Of a stretch of 6,432 bases of DNA, positions 1 to 6,432 are shown in pieces. The position numbers and the translations under genes were made by a program. Every line of letters begins with the position of its first letter. Within the stretch, counting starts at the first letter, position 1. The notes under the pieces were generated by a model that saw only the letters and a list, made by a program, of their open reading frames with translations, made no database searches and was not told the DNA's origin. Origin of the DNA: Candidatus Izemoplasmatales bacterium (GTDB lineage: Bacteria > Bacillota_I > Bacilli_A > Izemoplasmatales > Hujiaoplasmataceae); assembly GCA_028691335.1 (NCBI GenBank), contig JAQUZK010000082.1, forward strand, positions 1-6,432, written 5' to 3'.

Positions 1-1002
1 TGCGGCAGGCATCACCGCAAGCATTCCCTTAAAAAATATTTTAAGAGTTAGAACAAAGTCATTATTTATTAAAATCCCACCTAATAATCCGCCTACTAAA
101 AAAGTTATACTCATTAAAATAATCGTCGGAATTTCTAATTGTAGAATAAGCTGTAATAGAGATGATAAAACTATAAATACTAATAAAACAATAAAAATAG
201 CAACGTAAGTTTTAAAGATTTTATGCTCATTTTCAATTTTTAATGTAAAATCGGTATTTAAGTCTTTTCTTTTTATAATATCATCCTCGTAAGATAAAGA
301 TTTTTTAGGATCTTTTTCAATTTTTTTTGCATAATCTACTAAAAAAGTAGAAACTACAAAATACATTATAACGAATACTATTATCCTAAAAAATACACCG
401 CTTAAAATATTAATTCCAGCAATTTCTGATGCTATCCCAACAGAAAAAGGATTAGTAATAGCACTTGCAAAACCAAAACCCGCTGCTAAAACAGTTAATC
501 CTAAAGCCATTAATGTATCATACCCTAATGATAAACATAAGATAATCATTATCGGTAAAAGCGCAACTGATTCTTCGAAAATACCAAAGAAAGCCCCAAA
601 AACCATGAAAAACAATGTAACTAATCTAATAAGTAAATGCTTATTCTCTCCATACTTTCCGACTAATTTCTTGATAATAACGACAATTCCTTTTGTTTTA
701 TCCATTACCGTAAAAAATCCACCTAGAATAAACAAAAATAAAGAAATCATTATTACATTTAGTCCATCGCTGCTAAATAACAAACCAATTGGAGCATAAA
801 AAAATTGCCATATTTTTAAGTTTTCTTTTGGTAGTTTTTGATATGTATCCGCAATAATTGATCCAGAATCATCTCTTAAGTAGATACCTTGAGGTAATAA
901 ATAAGTTAACAAAAACGCAATTACCATTAAAGAGCCTAAAATAATTAGTACATTAAAAAAACTTTTTCTATTAATATTAATTAGTGCTTTATTATTCTCC
1001 AT
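1..1002 (-). CDS. YfcC/DcuC-family membrane transporter, C-terminal part cut off by the window edge
   Basis: I translated this gene by hand. It is open from the ATG at 1002-1000 to the window edge, giving 334 residues with no stop. Hydrophobic segments lie near residues 16-37, 81-100, 123-141, 146-160, 166-186, 199-222, 264-288 and 291-311, and another begins near 324. A charged loop sits at about 223-262. The family-like core is GAFFGIFEESVALLPI (136-150) followed by LAAGFGFASAITNPFSVGIASEIAG (in the 172-196 region). It resembles the EE and NPF/GIA motifs of YfcC proteins in the DcuC/C4-dicarboxylate anaerobic carrier family. These carriers move dicarboxylates or amino acids across the cytoplasmic membrane; the substrate here cannot be read from sequence. 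Family members are usually about 450-500 residues, so roughly the last third is missing. The start is backed by AGGAGG at 1014-1009, six bases upstream. Its own promoter follows the terminator of the peptidase operon. Confidence 0.8.
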   Translation of the reverse strand, partial: MENNKALININRKSFFNVLIILGSLMVIAFLLTYLLPQGIYLRDDSGSIIADTYQKLPKENLKIWQFFYAPIGLLFSSDGLNVIMISLFLFILGGFFTVMDKTKGIVVIIKKLVGKYGENKHLLIRLVTLFFMVFGAFFGIFEESVALLPIMIILCLSLGYDTLMALGLTVLAAGFGFASAITNPFSVGIASEIAGINILSGVFFRIIVFVIMYFVVSTFLVDYAKKIEKDPKKSLSYEDDIIKRKDLNTDFTLKIENEHKIFKTYVAIFIVLLVFIVLSSLLQLILQLEIPTIILMSITFLVGGLLGGILINNDFVLTLKIFFKGMLAVMPAA

Positions 1003-1008
1003 AAGAAA

Positions 1009-1014
1009 CCTCCT
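1009..1014 (-). promoter_or_regulatory. Ribosome binding site of the YfcC-family gene
   Basis: On the minus strand this reads AGGAGG, a full match to the anti-Shine-Dalgarno core. It sits six bases before the ATG at 1002-1000 and fixes that start. Confidence 0.85.
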
Positions 1015-1039
1015 AGTTTAATAATATCTTACCATTTAG

Positions 1040-1068
1040 TCTATAAAAATACATCAATAACAAGTAAA
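1040..1068 (-). promoter_or_regulatory. Probable sigma-A promoter of the YfcC-family gene
   Basis: On the minus strand, TTTACT (1068-1063) and TATAGA (1045-1040) are separated by exactly 17 bases, a reasonable housekeeping promoter. The leader to the ATG would be about 30 bases. The -35 box lies only a few bases past the T tract of the preceding terminator. Chance matches are common in DNA this AT-rich, so confidence is moderate. Confidence 0.45.
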
Positions 1069-1072
1069 ATGT

Positions 1073-1105
1073 AAAAAAAAGATGACTAAACAACTAGTCA
1101 TCTTT
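1073..1105 (-). terminator. Intrinsic terminator of the M32-tldD-tldE operon
   Basis: Positions 1078-1088 and 1095-1105 form a perfect 11-base-pair stem (AAAGATGACTA with TAGTCATCTTT) around a six-base loop. Read on the minus strand, the stem runs directly into T tract 1080-1073; three of those T also belong to the stem. It starts 17 bases after the tldE stop codon. The plus-strand side has no U-rich tail, so it works in the minus direction only, as the gene order requires. Confidence 0.92.
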
Positions 1106-1122
1106 AACAAAACAAAATATTA

Positions 1123-2436
1123 TTAACTTCCTGAAACTGGCATTGATTTAACCTTTATTGAAGGTGAAGTAATACCATAATAACTCATCTTACTATCATT
1201 ACCAACCATAGTAATATCTTTTAACATTTCTAAGAAATTACCCGCAACAGTAATAAGGGCTACAGGACGTATTTTCTTCCCTTCTTCTAATAAATACCCA
1301 GAAGCTTGAAGAGAGAAGTCTCCACTTACTGCATTAACTCCAGCGTGAGCTCCTTGAACATTTGTAATAAAAATACCTTTTTCACAACTGGAAATCATTT
1401 CTTCTAAAGTGCTTTTACCAGCTTCTAACTTTAAGTTGACAGCACTTACGCTTCCGCCAAATCCATTACCTGTAGATTTAACTCCATCCTTTTTAGCAGT
1501 AACTAAGTTGTGTAAATATGTTTTTAACACACCATTGCTTACTAATTCTTTGTAATGGGTAGCTACACCTTCATCATCAAAAGACCTTGAACTAGAACTT
1601 TTTTTCATAAATGGATCATCCACTATTGTTACTAAATCAGATCCTACCACTTCATTTAGTTTATCTTTTAAAAGTGATAGACCTTTTTGAACACTATCCG
1701 CAGAAAAAATCCCTTGGAAAGCTGATAATAAAGTTGCGATAGCTCCATTAGAGAAAACTATTTCATAATTATCAGATGGCACAGGTTTAGCTCCTAAAGA
1801 AGCTAAAGCATCATCAACAATATCTTTTCCGATTTTTTCAATATCAAAATCATTAAAATCATTTGAAATCGTTACGTCAAACCCTACTCTTTGATCAAAA
1901 TCATCTTTAACAATAACACTTCCGCCAATATAAGCAGAATTTGCCTTATTATTTAAATTAATACCTTTTGAATTTTTAAGTAAAACTTCTCCATTAGTCT
2001 CAGAGTACATTGTTTCCACAACAGTAACTCTTTCATCATATTCATGAAGATATTTATCTAAAGCTAAAATTGTATCAATTTTCTTCTGAACATCTAGATT
2101 AAAAAGATTTTCATTATATAAGTCATCTAATTTTTCATAATGTTCATCACCTTCATAGATAATTGCATCATCTAATGAGTCGATTTCTTTTGCACTAGCA
2201 ATTATTGTATCTAGTATTTCATCAATTATATCATCTTCAAGTATTTCTGTTCTAAATGTACCCATCTTATTGTTATATACACCTTTAACAGTTAAAGCTT
2301 TTGTATCTGCGATTTCGTATTTGTCTACTTCACCTGCAAAAACTTCAATACTTAAAGATGTTCTATCACTAGAATAAATTTGAATATCTGAGATTCCTTT
2401 TTCCTTAGCTTTTTTAAATAATAAATCTAAATTCAT
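1123..2436 (-). CDS. tldE: TldE/PmbA-type metalloprotease subunit (non-catalytic partner of TldD)
   Basis: This 437-residue protein belongs to the TldD/PmbA family (U62, modulator of DNA gyrase) and is close to the usual length for TldE. Conserved stretches are SFDDEGVAT (285-293), NGVLKTYLHN (301-310), STGNG (321-325), AGVNAVSGDFSLQASGY (365-381) and IRPVALITVAGN (389-400). The region matching the TldD metal site (about 227-250) has no HEXXXH, and the C-terminus has no MCG cysteine. This marks it as the E (PmbA) subunit. In characterised pairs TldE forms the chamber with TldD and positions peptide substrates, while TldD holds the zinc; the complex is cytosolic. It follows tldD by five bases with its ribosome binding site inside tldD, so the two are probably translated together at matched levels. 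The operon terminator follows 17 bases after the stop. Confidence 0.93.
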   Translation of the reverse strand: MNLDLLFKKAKEKGISDIQIYSSDRTSLSIEVFAGEVDKYEIADTKALTVKGVYNNKMGTFRTEILEDDIIDEILDTIIASAKEIDSLDDAIIYEGDEHYEKLDDLYNENLFNLDVQKKIDTILALDKYLHEYDERVTVVETMYSETNGEVLLKNSKGINLNNKANSAYIGGSVIVKDDFDQRVGFDVTISNDFNDFDIEKIGKDIVDDALASLGAKPVPSDNYEIVFSNGAIATLLSAFQGIFSADSVQKGLSLLKDKLNEVVGSDLVTIVDDPFMKKSSSSRSFDDEGVATHYKELVSNGVLKTYLHNLVTAKKDGVKSTGNGFGGSVSAVNLKLEAGKSTLEEMISSCEKGIFITNVQGAHAGVNAVSGDFSLQASGYLLEEGKKIRPVALITVAGNFLEMLKDITMVGNDSKMSYYGITSPSIKVKSMPVSGS

Positions 2437-2441
2437 AATCT

Positions 2442-3839
2442 TTACGCTCCTTTCTTTCTTCCGCCGACAGTAATTTCAGTTACTCTTACTGTTGGTTGCC
2501 CAACGTCAGCTGGAATTGACCCAGAAGCTGAACCGCACATTCCTCTTTGTCTTTCAAGGTTATTAGCTATCATATCAATTTTGTGTAAGATTTCAGCTCC
2601 ATTCCCAACTAGAGCAGCACCTTTTACAGGCTCAGCTATCTTACCATCTCTAATCATATAACCTTCCATAACACTAAAGTTGAAATCTCCATTACCAGGA
2701 TTAACTGAACCGCCGCCCATTTTTTTAGCGAAAAGACCAAATTTTGTGTTAGCAATTATTTCTTCAAAAGTTGAAGTACCGTTATCAATAAATGTGTTAC
2801 TCATTCTTGAGGTAGGAGAAAACTTGTAATCTTGTCTTCTTGAGGAACCTGTAGGTTCCATACCCATTCTTCTAGCGTTTATTTTATCAATCATATAAGA
2901 TTTTAATATACCATTTTCAATTAAAACACGACGTTGTTGCGGGTAACCTTCATCATCATAATTAGCTGATCCCCAACCGTTTTCAATCGTTCCATCATCA
3001 ATAGCAGTAACTATATCAGAAGCGACTTTTGTCCCTAGTTTACCACAAAAAACAGATGCGTTTTTAGCTACTGATGTAGCCTCTAAAGAATGTCCACATG
3101 CTTCATGAAATATCACTCCACCAAAAGCGTTATTTATAACCACAGGCATAACCCCGCTAGGGCAATCATCAGCGTATAGCATAGTTTTAGCTATTCTCGC
3201 AGCTGATTCTGCATGTGATTTAATGTCCATTTCATCGAATAAAAACTCATATCCCTTTCCTGAACCATCACCATCAGAACCTGTTTGCATCATGCCTTTA
3301 TCAGAAGCTACAGCAGATATCATTAATCTAACTTTAACACGTGTTTCAGTAACAAATCTACCTTCTGAGTTAGCTATCAAAACTTCTTTTTCATCATCTA
3401 CTAAATAACATATAACTTGTTTAATAACTTCATCATATTCACTTGCATATTTGTAAGCTTCTTTAAGTAGTTTAACTTTCTCAGGAATCTTAACTTCACT
3501 TGGTTTAATCTTTACAAGATGTCTTTTTCCCACTTCAAGTTCCATTAATGGAGTCCTTTTTGTTAAAGTCTCATCATGAAATGATTTTGATAAATCCTTT
3601 GCTAATTTTATTAAATCTTCTGGATTCTTACTATTGGTATATCCATAAACAGATTGGAATTTCTTCGCAACACGAATTCCTACTCCAAAAGATCTAGTAT
3701 TATTAGATTTTTCTAACCTTCCTGATACTGATTGTAAAACTGATGCACTGTGATCTTCAATATATACTTCAGAAAAATCTGCACCTGTTTCTAAAGCAGA
3801 ATCAAGGATTTGTTCAATTAATTTTTGTTCTAATAACAT
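2442..3839 (-). CDS. tldD: TldD zinc metalloprotease, catalytic subunit
   Basis: This 465-residue protein is the catalytic subunit of the TldD/TldE protease. The metal motif HEACGH is at residues 245-250 in the context GVIFHEACGHSLEA. The C-terminal motif MCG, with Cys435, is followed by VGQPTVRVTEITVGG (445-459); in solved TldD structures a cysteine at this place is the third zinc ligand. Other family stretches are YDDEG (294-298), GILKSYMID (310-318), GSSRRQDY (331-338), SRMSNTFID (344-352) and GNGDFNF (382-388). The length is normal (E. coli TldD is slightly longer) and no key residue is missing. With TldE it degrades or matures small unfolded peptides in the cytosol; known substrates in enterobacteria are pro-microcin B17 and the antitoxin CcdA. 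The start has AAGGAGG five bases upstream (3851-3845). The gene lies 25 bases after the M32 carboxypeptidase and is the middle gene of the operon. Confidence 0.95.
   Translation of the reverse strand: MLLEQKLIEQILDSALETGADFSEVYIEDHSASVLQSVSGRLEKSNNTRSFGVGIRVAKKFQSVYGYTNSKNPEDLIKLAKDLSKSFHDETLTKRTPLMELEVGKRHLVKIKPSEVKIPEKVKLLKEAYKYASEYDEVIKQVICYLVDDEKEVLIANSEGRFVTETRVKVRLMISAVASDKGMMQTGSDGDGSGKGYEFLFDEMDIKSHAESAARIAKTMLYADDCPSGVMPVVINNAFGGVIFHEACGHSLEATSVAKNASVFCGKLGTKVASDIVTAIDDGTIENGWGSANYDDEGYPQQRRVLIENGILKSYMIDKINARRMGMEPTGSSRRQDYKFSPTSRMSNTFIDNGTSTFEEIIANTKFGLFAKKMGGGSVNPGNGDFNFSVMEGYMIRDGKIAEPVKGAALVGNGAEILHKIDMIANNLERQRGMCGSASGSIPADVGQPTVRVTEITVGGRKKGA
2447..2452 (-). promoter_or_regulatory. 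Ribosome binding site of tldE, inside the end of tldD
   Basis: On the minus strand AAGGAG lies within the last sense codons of tldD (Lys-Gly-Ala). It is ten bases before the tldE ATG, with the tldD stop codon in between. This layout favours translational coupling of the two subunits. Confidence 0.7.
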
Positions 3840-3844
3840 ATATT

Positions 3845-3851
3845 CCTCCTT
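3845..3851 (-). promoter_or_regulatory. Ribosome binding site of tldD
   Basis: On the minus strand AAGGAGG lies five bases before the ATG at 3839-3837, within the 25-base gap after the M32 gene. It is the strongest site of the operon and fixes the tldD start. I see no terminator in this short gap, which supports co-transcription. Confidence 0.85.
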
Positions 3852-3864
3852 AAAATTTTCTTTA

Positions 3865-5364
3865 TTATTTATTTAAATATAAGTTTGAGTATTTTTCTTT
3901 TAAATAATCTATATAATATTTTGGGTTGAATTCTTCTTTAGTAATCATAACCAATAACTCTTTTGGTGTTTTACTTGAACCATACTTATGAAGTTTCTCT
4001 TTCAACCATGAGTTGATATCTTCAATTCTATTTTCACGAATAATCTTAAAAACATCCAAGTCTTTTAACATCGCATGATAAATTTGAGCTGAGTAAGCTG
4101 TTCCTAATGCATAAGTTGGAAAATATCCAATCATACCTCCGCTCCAATGAACATCTTGAAGAACACCTTCTGAATTATTGCTTGGTCTAATTCCTAAATA
4201 CTCTTCTATCTTATTGTTCCAAACTTCAGGTAAATCATCAACAGTAATTTCTCCATTAACCATCATTTTTTCGATATCATATCTTAACATGATATGTAGA
4301 GGATATGTTAACTCATCAGCCTCTATTCTTATTAATGATGCTTCAACCTGATTCACTGCTTTATACATATCTTTAGCGGTAAAGTCTTTTGTTTGTTCTG
4401 GAAATAATTCTTTAAATTTATTAAAATGAGTATTCCAGAACTCTTCTGATCTACCTATTGTGTTTTCATAGAATCTTGATTGCGATTCATGAATACCCAT
4501 AGAAGTTCCACCATTTAACAAAGTATTATCATAATCTGTAGATACTTGTTGCTCATAAAGAGCATGTCCTAATTCATGAATTGCCGCAAAAATACTAGAA
4601 AATACATAATTTTCTAAATATTTCGTAGTAAACCTTACATCTTCTGGAGATGTATTCCAAGTAAAAGGATGAACAGATTTTTTCATTAAACCGCTATTAC
4701 GATCAAAATTTAAAACATCAATTAAGTAATCACAAAATTCTTCTTGTTTCTTAACATCATATTTATTGTTTATAAACTTTGAATAGTCTTCTTTTTTAGC
4801 TGATAAAATCTCTTTAACAAAAGGAACTAAGTCTTTCTTTAAGGCATCAAAAAATATGTCATAGTCTTTTGTGCTCATACCTTCTTCATAATCATCTAAC
4901 ATAGTATCATATGGATTTTTGTCTGGAGCGTAATATAACGCAAATTTTTTGTTATAGTCAAATATTATCTCTAGATTCTTTTTGAATGATTCAAAATCAT
5001 TATTATGCTTTGCATCTTCCCAAATTAATTGAGAATCATTAATAAGTCTTTGGTATTCTAAGTATTCTTTTTCTGGTATATTTACTATCTTGTCAATTGA
5101 TCTTTTTGCTTTTCTTATTTCTCTTTGAAATAAATCATCATATTCATCAATATTACTATATAGTTCATTAATCGCCTTTATAGTTTCAGGGCTAGTTTGT
5201 AAAGAAAATAATTCTTTACTTAACACATTTAAAATCTCTCCCCTTCTTTTAAATGAATTTCTAGGAGCTTCAGTGTTTGAGTCCCATCCTGCTAGCTGTA
5301 AAACATAAATGTATGCTTTAATTTTTTTAACGTTTTCTCTAAACTTTTGTTTTAAATCCATCAT
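3865..5364 (-). CDS. M32-family (Taq-type) metallocarboxypeptidase
   Basis: This 499-residue protein is full length for peptidase family M32 (thermostable carboxypeptidase Taq; B. subtilis YpwA type). All family motifs are present in order: HPFT (232-235), DVRFTT (242-247), the zinc motif HELGH (263-267, catalytic Glu264), HESQSRFYEN (292-301, Glu293 as third zinc ligand), IRIEAD (345-350) and GVLQDVHW (400-407). The N-terminal LAGWDSNTEAP (24-34) is also typical. The fold is mostly helical and there is no signal peptide, so the enzyme is cytosolic. M32 enzymes remove single C-terminal residues, with broad specificity except usually proline. The protein begins Met-Met: AAAGGAG ends three bases before the first ATG (5364-5362) and six before the second (5361-5359), so the second is the better start (498 residues). 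It is first gene of the operon with tldD and tldE, suggesting a shared role in peptide breakdown. Confidence 0.95.
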   Translation of the reverse strand: MMDLKQKFRENVKKIKAYIYVLQLAGWDSNTEAPRNSFKRRGEILNVLSKELFSLQTSPETIKAINELYSNIDEYDDLFQREIRKAKRSIDKIVNIPEKEYLEYQRLINDSQLIWEDAKHNNDFESFKKNLEIIFDYNKKFALYYAPDKNPYDTMLDDYEEGMSTKDYDIFFDALKKDLVPFVKEILSAKKEDYSKFINNKYDVKKQEEFCDYLIDVLNFDRNSGLMKKSVHPFTWNTSPEDVRFTTKYLENYVFSSIFAAIHELGHALYEQQVSTDYDNTLLNGGTSMGIHESQSRFYENTIGRSEEFWNTHFNKFKELFPEQTKDFTAKDMYKAVNQVEASLIRIEADELTYPLHIMLRYDIEKMMVNGEITVDDLPEVWNNKIEEYLGIRPSNNSEGVLQDVHWSGGMIGYFPTYALGTAYSAQIYHAMLKDLDVFKIIRENRIEDINSWLKEKLHKYGSSKTPKELLVMITKEEFNPKYYIDYLKEKYSNLYLNK

Positions 5365-5394
5365 TTTCTCCTTTTCTCCATAAACTTTAAATTC

Positions 5395-5403
5395 ATTATA
5401 TCA
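5395..5403 (-). promoter_or_regulatory. Extended -10 promoter of the M32-tldD-tldE operon
   Basis: On the minus strand this reads TGATATAAT, a perfect extended -10 element (TGnTATAAT). No good -35 hexamer is found at 16-18 bases upstream, where the sequence is AT-rich, but extended -10 promoters can work without one. The expected start of transcription is near 5388, giving a leader of roughly 25 bases to the M32 start and its AAAGGAG ribosome binding site at 5374-5368. Confidence 0.65.
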
Positions 5404-5407
5404 TTTA

Positions 5408-5426
5408 ATCTAATATTTATTTAGAT
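5408..5426. repeat. Inverted repeat upstream of the peptidase promoter, possible operator
   Basis: ATCTAA (5408-5413) and TTAGAT (5421-5426) form a perfect six-base inverted repeat around seven bases, with partial symmetry continuing outward in A/T. It covers the -35 zone of the extended -10 promoter, where a regulator could bind. It may also be chance in such AT-rich DNA. Confidence 0.35.
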
Positions 5427-5482
5427 AAATTACCAATTTAAACCATTTTTCATAATTTCATCATATTTCTCTTTTACATTTT

Positions 5483-6424
5483 TTACCGAATTACAATGTC
5501 TCCGCTTATAGTTGTCTTTTTAAAGTTCTTGATAATTTTCATTTTATCACTGTTTTTAATATCAACATCCCCAGATATAGTTTTTAATGTTAAGTTTTCT
5601 GGATAAAAATCAATTGCATTAATATCTCCACTAACAGATTTAATAAAAGAATCTATACACACAAAATCATTGATTTTGACATCTCCGCTAACTGTATTTA
5701 TTGAAAAATCTCCACTGAGTATTATATTTCCTAATTTTAAATCTCCATTCACTAAAGAAACAGATAATTTTTCGCCTTTATAATTTTTAAACTCATAATC
5801 TCCATTTACTGTTTCAATTTCACTTAAAGCAAAGTTACAATCAAAAAATCTATAATCTCCATTAGTGACTTTAATTTTAAATTTATTAGCAATTAGTTCT
5901 TTAATTTCTCCATCGCCATTAATATTTATAATATTAATACTATCAACCATGATATTTTTTGGTAAAAATATATTAAACTGACTTTTTCCTTTAAAATTGA
6001 AAATATTTGTTTTATATTTTTTAGGGCATTTTATTACTAAACTTGAATCTACATAATTAATTTCGTAATCTTTTATTCTTTTTACACCCTTAAAATCCAC
6101 TAGTATTTCGTTTCCATCTATTACATCTAAATTGATATCTTCATTACATAATTCAATTTGAATATTATAATTATTAATTGGTGAAAATCTCATATTTGAT
6201 TTCCCCTCACTTTTCTCTTGTTTCTCGTTGTATTCAGTACCTAATTCACTAGCTAATTGTTTGGGATTACCAAACTTAGCTTCAAAGTCTTTTTCTTCAA
6301 CGCCTTGTTCTAAGGCTTCGTTAATCATTTCTTGAAAGTCTTCTACAATTTCATTAATTTCATAATCAGTTAAATCGGTTTTACTTAACTCAATCTTTAA
6401 ATCTTCGATATATTTCATTTTCAT
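5483..6424 (-). CDS. HAAS-domain and DUF4097 repeat protein, no membrane segment
   Basis: This 313-residue protein has two parts. Residues 1-65 resemble the HAAS/DUF1700 signalling domain: IEDLKIELSKTDL, then the acidic helix around EIVEDFQEMINEAL and the ending FGNPKQLASELG (51-62). After a charged linker, residues 80-313 are DUF4097-type beta repeats with NGD or SGD turns (Gly at 170, 189, 208, 227, 238, 247, 266, 285, 308), mostly 19 apart, as expected for stacked beta-solenoid rungs. I see no signal peptide or membrane helix, so the product should be cytosolic. In many Bacillota, HAAS proteins are encoded beside PadR-type regulators and DUF4097 proteins and are tied to envelope stress; that role is inferred here. 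Two ATG codons are possible (6424 and 6418). The upstream bases AGTGAAAG give only a weak ribosome site and suit the second start better. The TGA in them could be the stop of a gene beyond the edge. Confidence 0.8.
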   Translation of the reverse strand: MKMKYIEDLKIELSKTDLTDYEINEIVEDFQEMINEALEQGVEEKDFEAKFGNPKQLASELGTEYNEKQEKSEGKSNMRFSPINNYNIQIELCNEDINLDVIDGNEILVDFKGVKRIKDYEINYVDSSLVIKCPKKYKTNIFNFKGKSQFNIFLPKNIMVDSINIININGDGEIKELIANKFKIKVTNGDYRFFDCNFALSEIETVNGDYEFKNYKGEKLSVSLVNGDLKLGNIILSGDFSINTVSGDVKINDFVCIDSFIKSVSGDINAIDFYPENLTLKTISGDVDIKNSDKMKIIKNFKKTTISGDIVIR

Positions 6425-6432
6425 CTTTCACT

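Noticed and set aside
605..799. A 64-codon plus-strand open frame.
   Set aside because: It is antisense to the YfcC-family transporter, which is continuous through this stretch with family motifs; I see no ribosome binding site for it.
3223..3408. A 61-codon plus-strand open frame.
   Set aside because: It lies wholly opposite tldD, has a low-complexity Ser/Pro-rich translation, and is a shadow of the conserved gene.
1123..3839. A RiPP (microcin-like) maturation cluster built around TldD/TldE.
   Set aside because: No small precursor gene, cyclodehydratase, radical SAM enzyme or dedicated exporter is present in the window. The only neighbours are a carboxypeptidase and a separately transcribed transporter.
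5426..5440. TAAATT-ACC-AATTTA hairpin as a terminator for the HAAS-DUF4097 gene.
   Set aside because: The stem is only six A/T pairs, the loop is three bases, and no T tract follows on the minus strand. No terminator is evident in this gap.
5430..5453. A seven-codon minus-strand minigene starting at ATG and reading MKNGLNW.
   Set aside because: It is too short and has no ribosome binding site. It is better treated as part of the possible out-of-frame tail reported in the findings.
5560..5940. Recurrent tctcc-containing motifs that could suggest a DNA repeat array or CRISPR.
   Set aside because: The repeats are short and in frame, and they encode the NGD/SGD turns of the DUF4097 solenoid. 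There are no identical repeats of CRISPR length.
6425..6432. End of an upstream coding gene with its stop TGA at 6430-6428.
   Set aside because: Only eight bases are available before the edge. The TGA is suggestive of a tightly spaced gene but cannot be supported as a feature.

Overview
All genes in this window lie on the minus strand, so transcription runs from position 6432 towards 1. The DNA is very AT-rich. Ribosome binding sites are strong AGGAGG types, the one intrinsic terminator ends in a run of eight T, and TGG is used for tryptophan. Together these point to a low-GC Bacillota (a Gemella-like coccus or a relative would fit). The species assignment is an inference from style, not from a marker gene.

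Region by region, in transcription order. (1) 6424-5483: a HAAS-type N-terminal domain fused to a DUF4097-type repeat domain, with no membrane segment between or after them. It may be co-transcribed with a gene beyond the right edge. (2) 5482-5365: a 118-base gap with an extended -10 promoter and an AT-rich inverted repeat just upstream of it. (3) 5364-1123: a three-gene operon of intracellular peptidases: an M32 (Taq-type) carboxypeptidase, then TldD (the catalytic half, HEXXXH), then TldE/PmbA (the non-catalytic partner). The tldE ribosome binding site lies in the last codons of tldD. (4) 1105-1073: a clear intrinsic terminator for that operon, followed almost at once by a probable promoter. 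(5) 1002-1: a YfcC/DcuC-family membrane transporter, cut by the left edge and missing its C-terminal part.

The peptidase operon is the functional core. TldD and TldE are known to act together as a heterodimeric zinc protease that threads unfolded peptides. M32 enzymes remove C-terminal residues one at a time. Joint expression suggests a cytosolic route for trimming peptides to amino acids, but no dedicated substrate is encoded here. In particular, no RiPP precursor or modification enzyme is visible. The transporter is a separate transcription unit. I see no mobile element, CRISPR array, tRNA or rRNA, and no clearly new system. The less ordinary points are the soluble HAAS-DUF4097 fusion with its regular 19-residue repeat, a protein-like out-of-frame tail after its stop codon, and the inverted repeat at the peptidase promoter.
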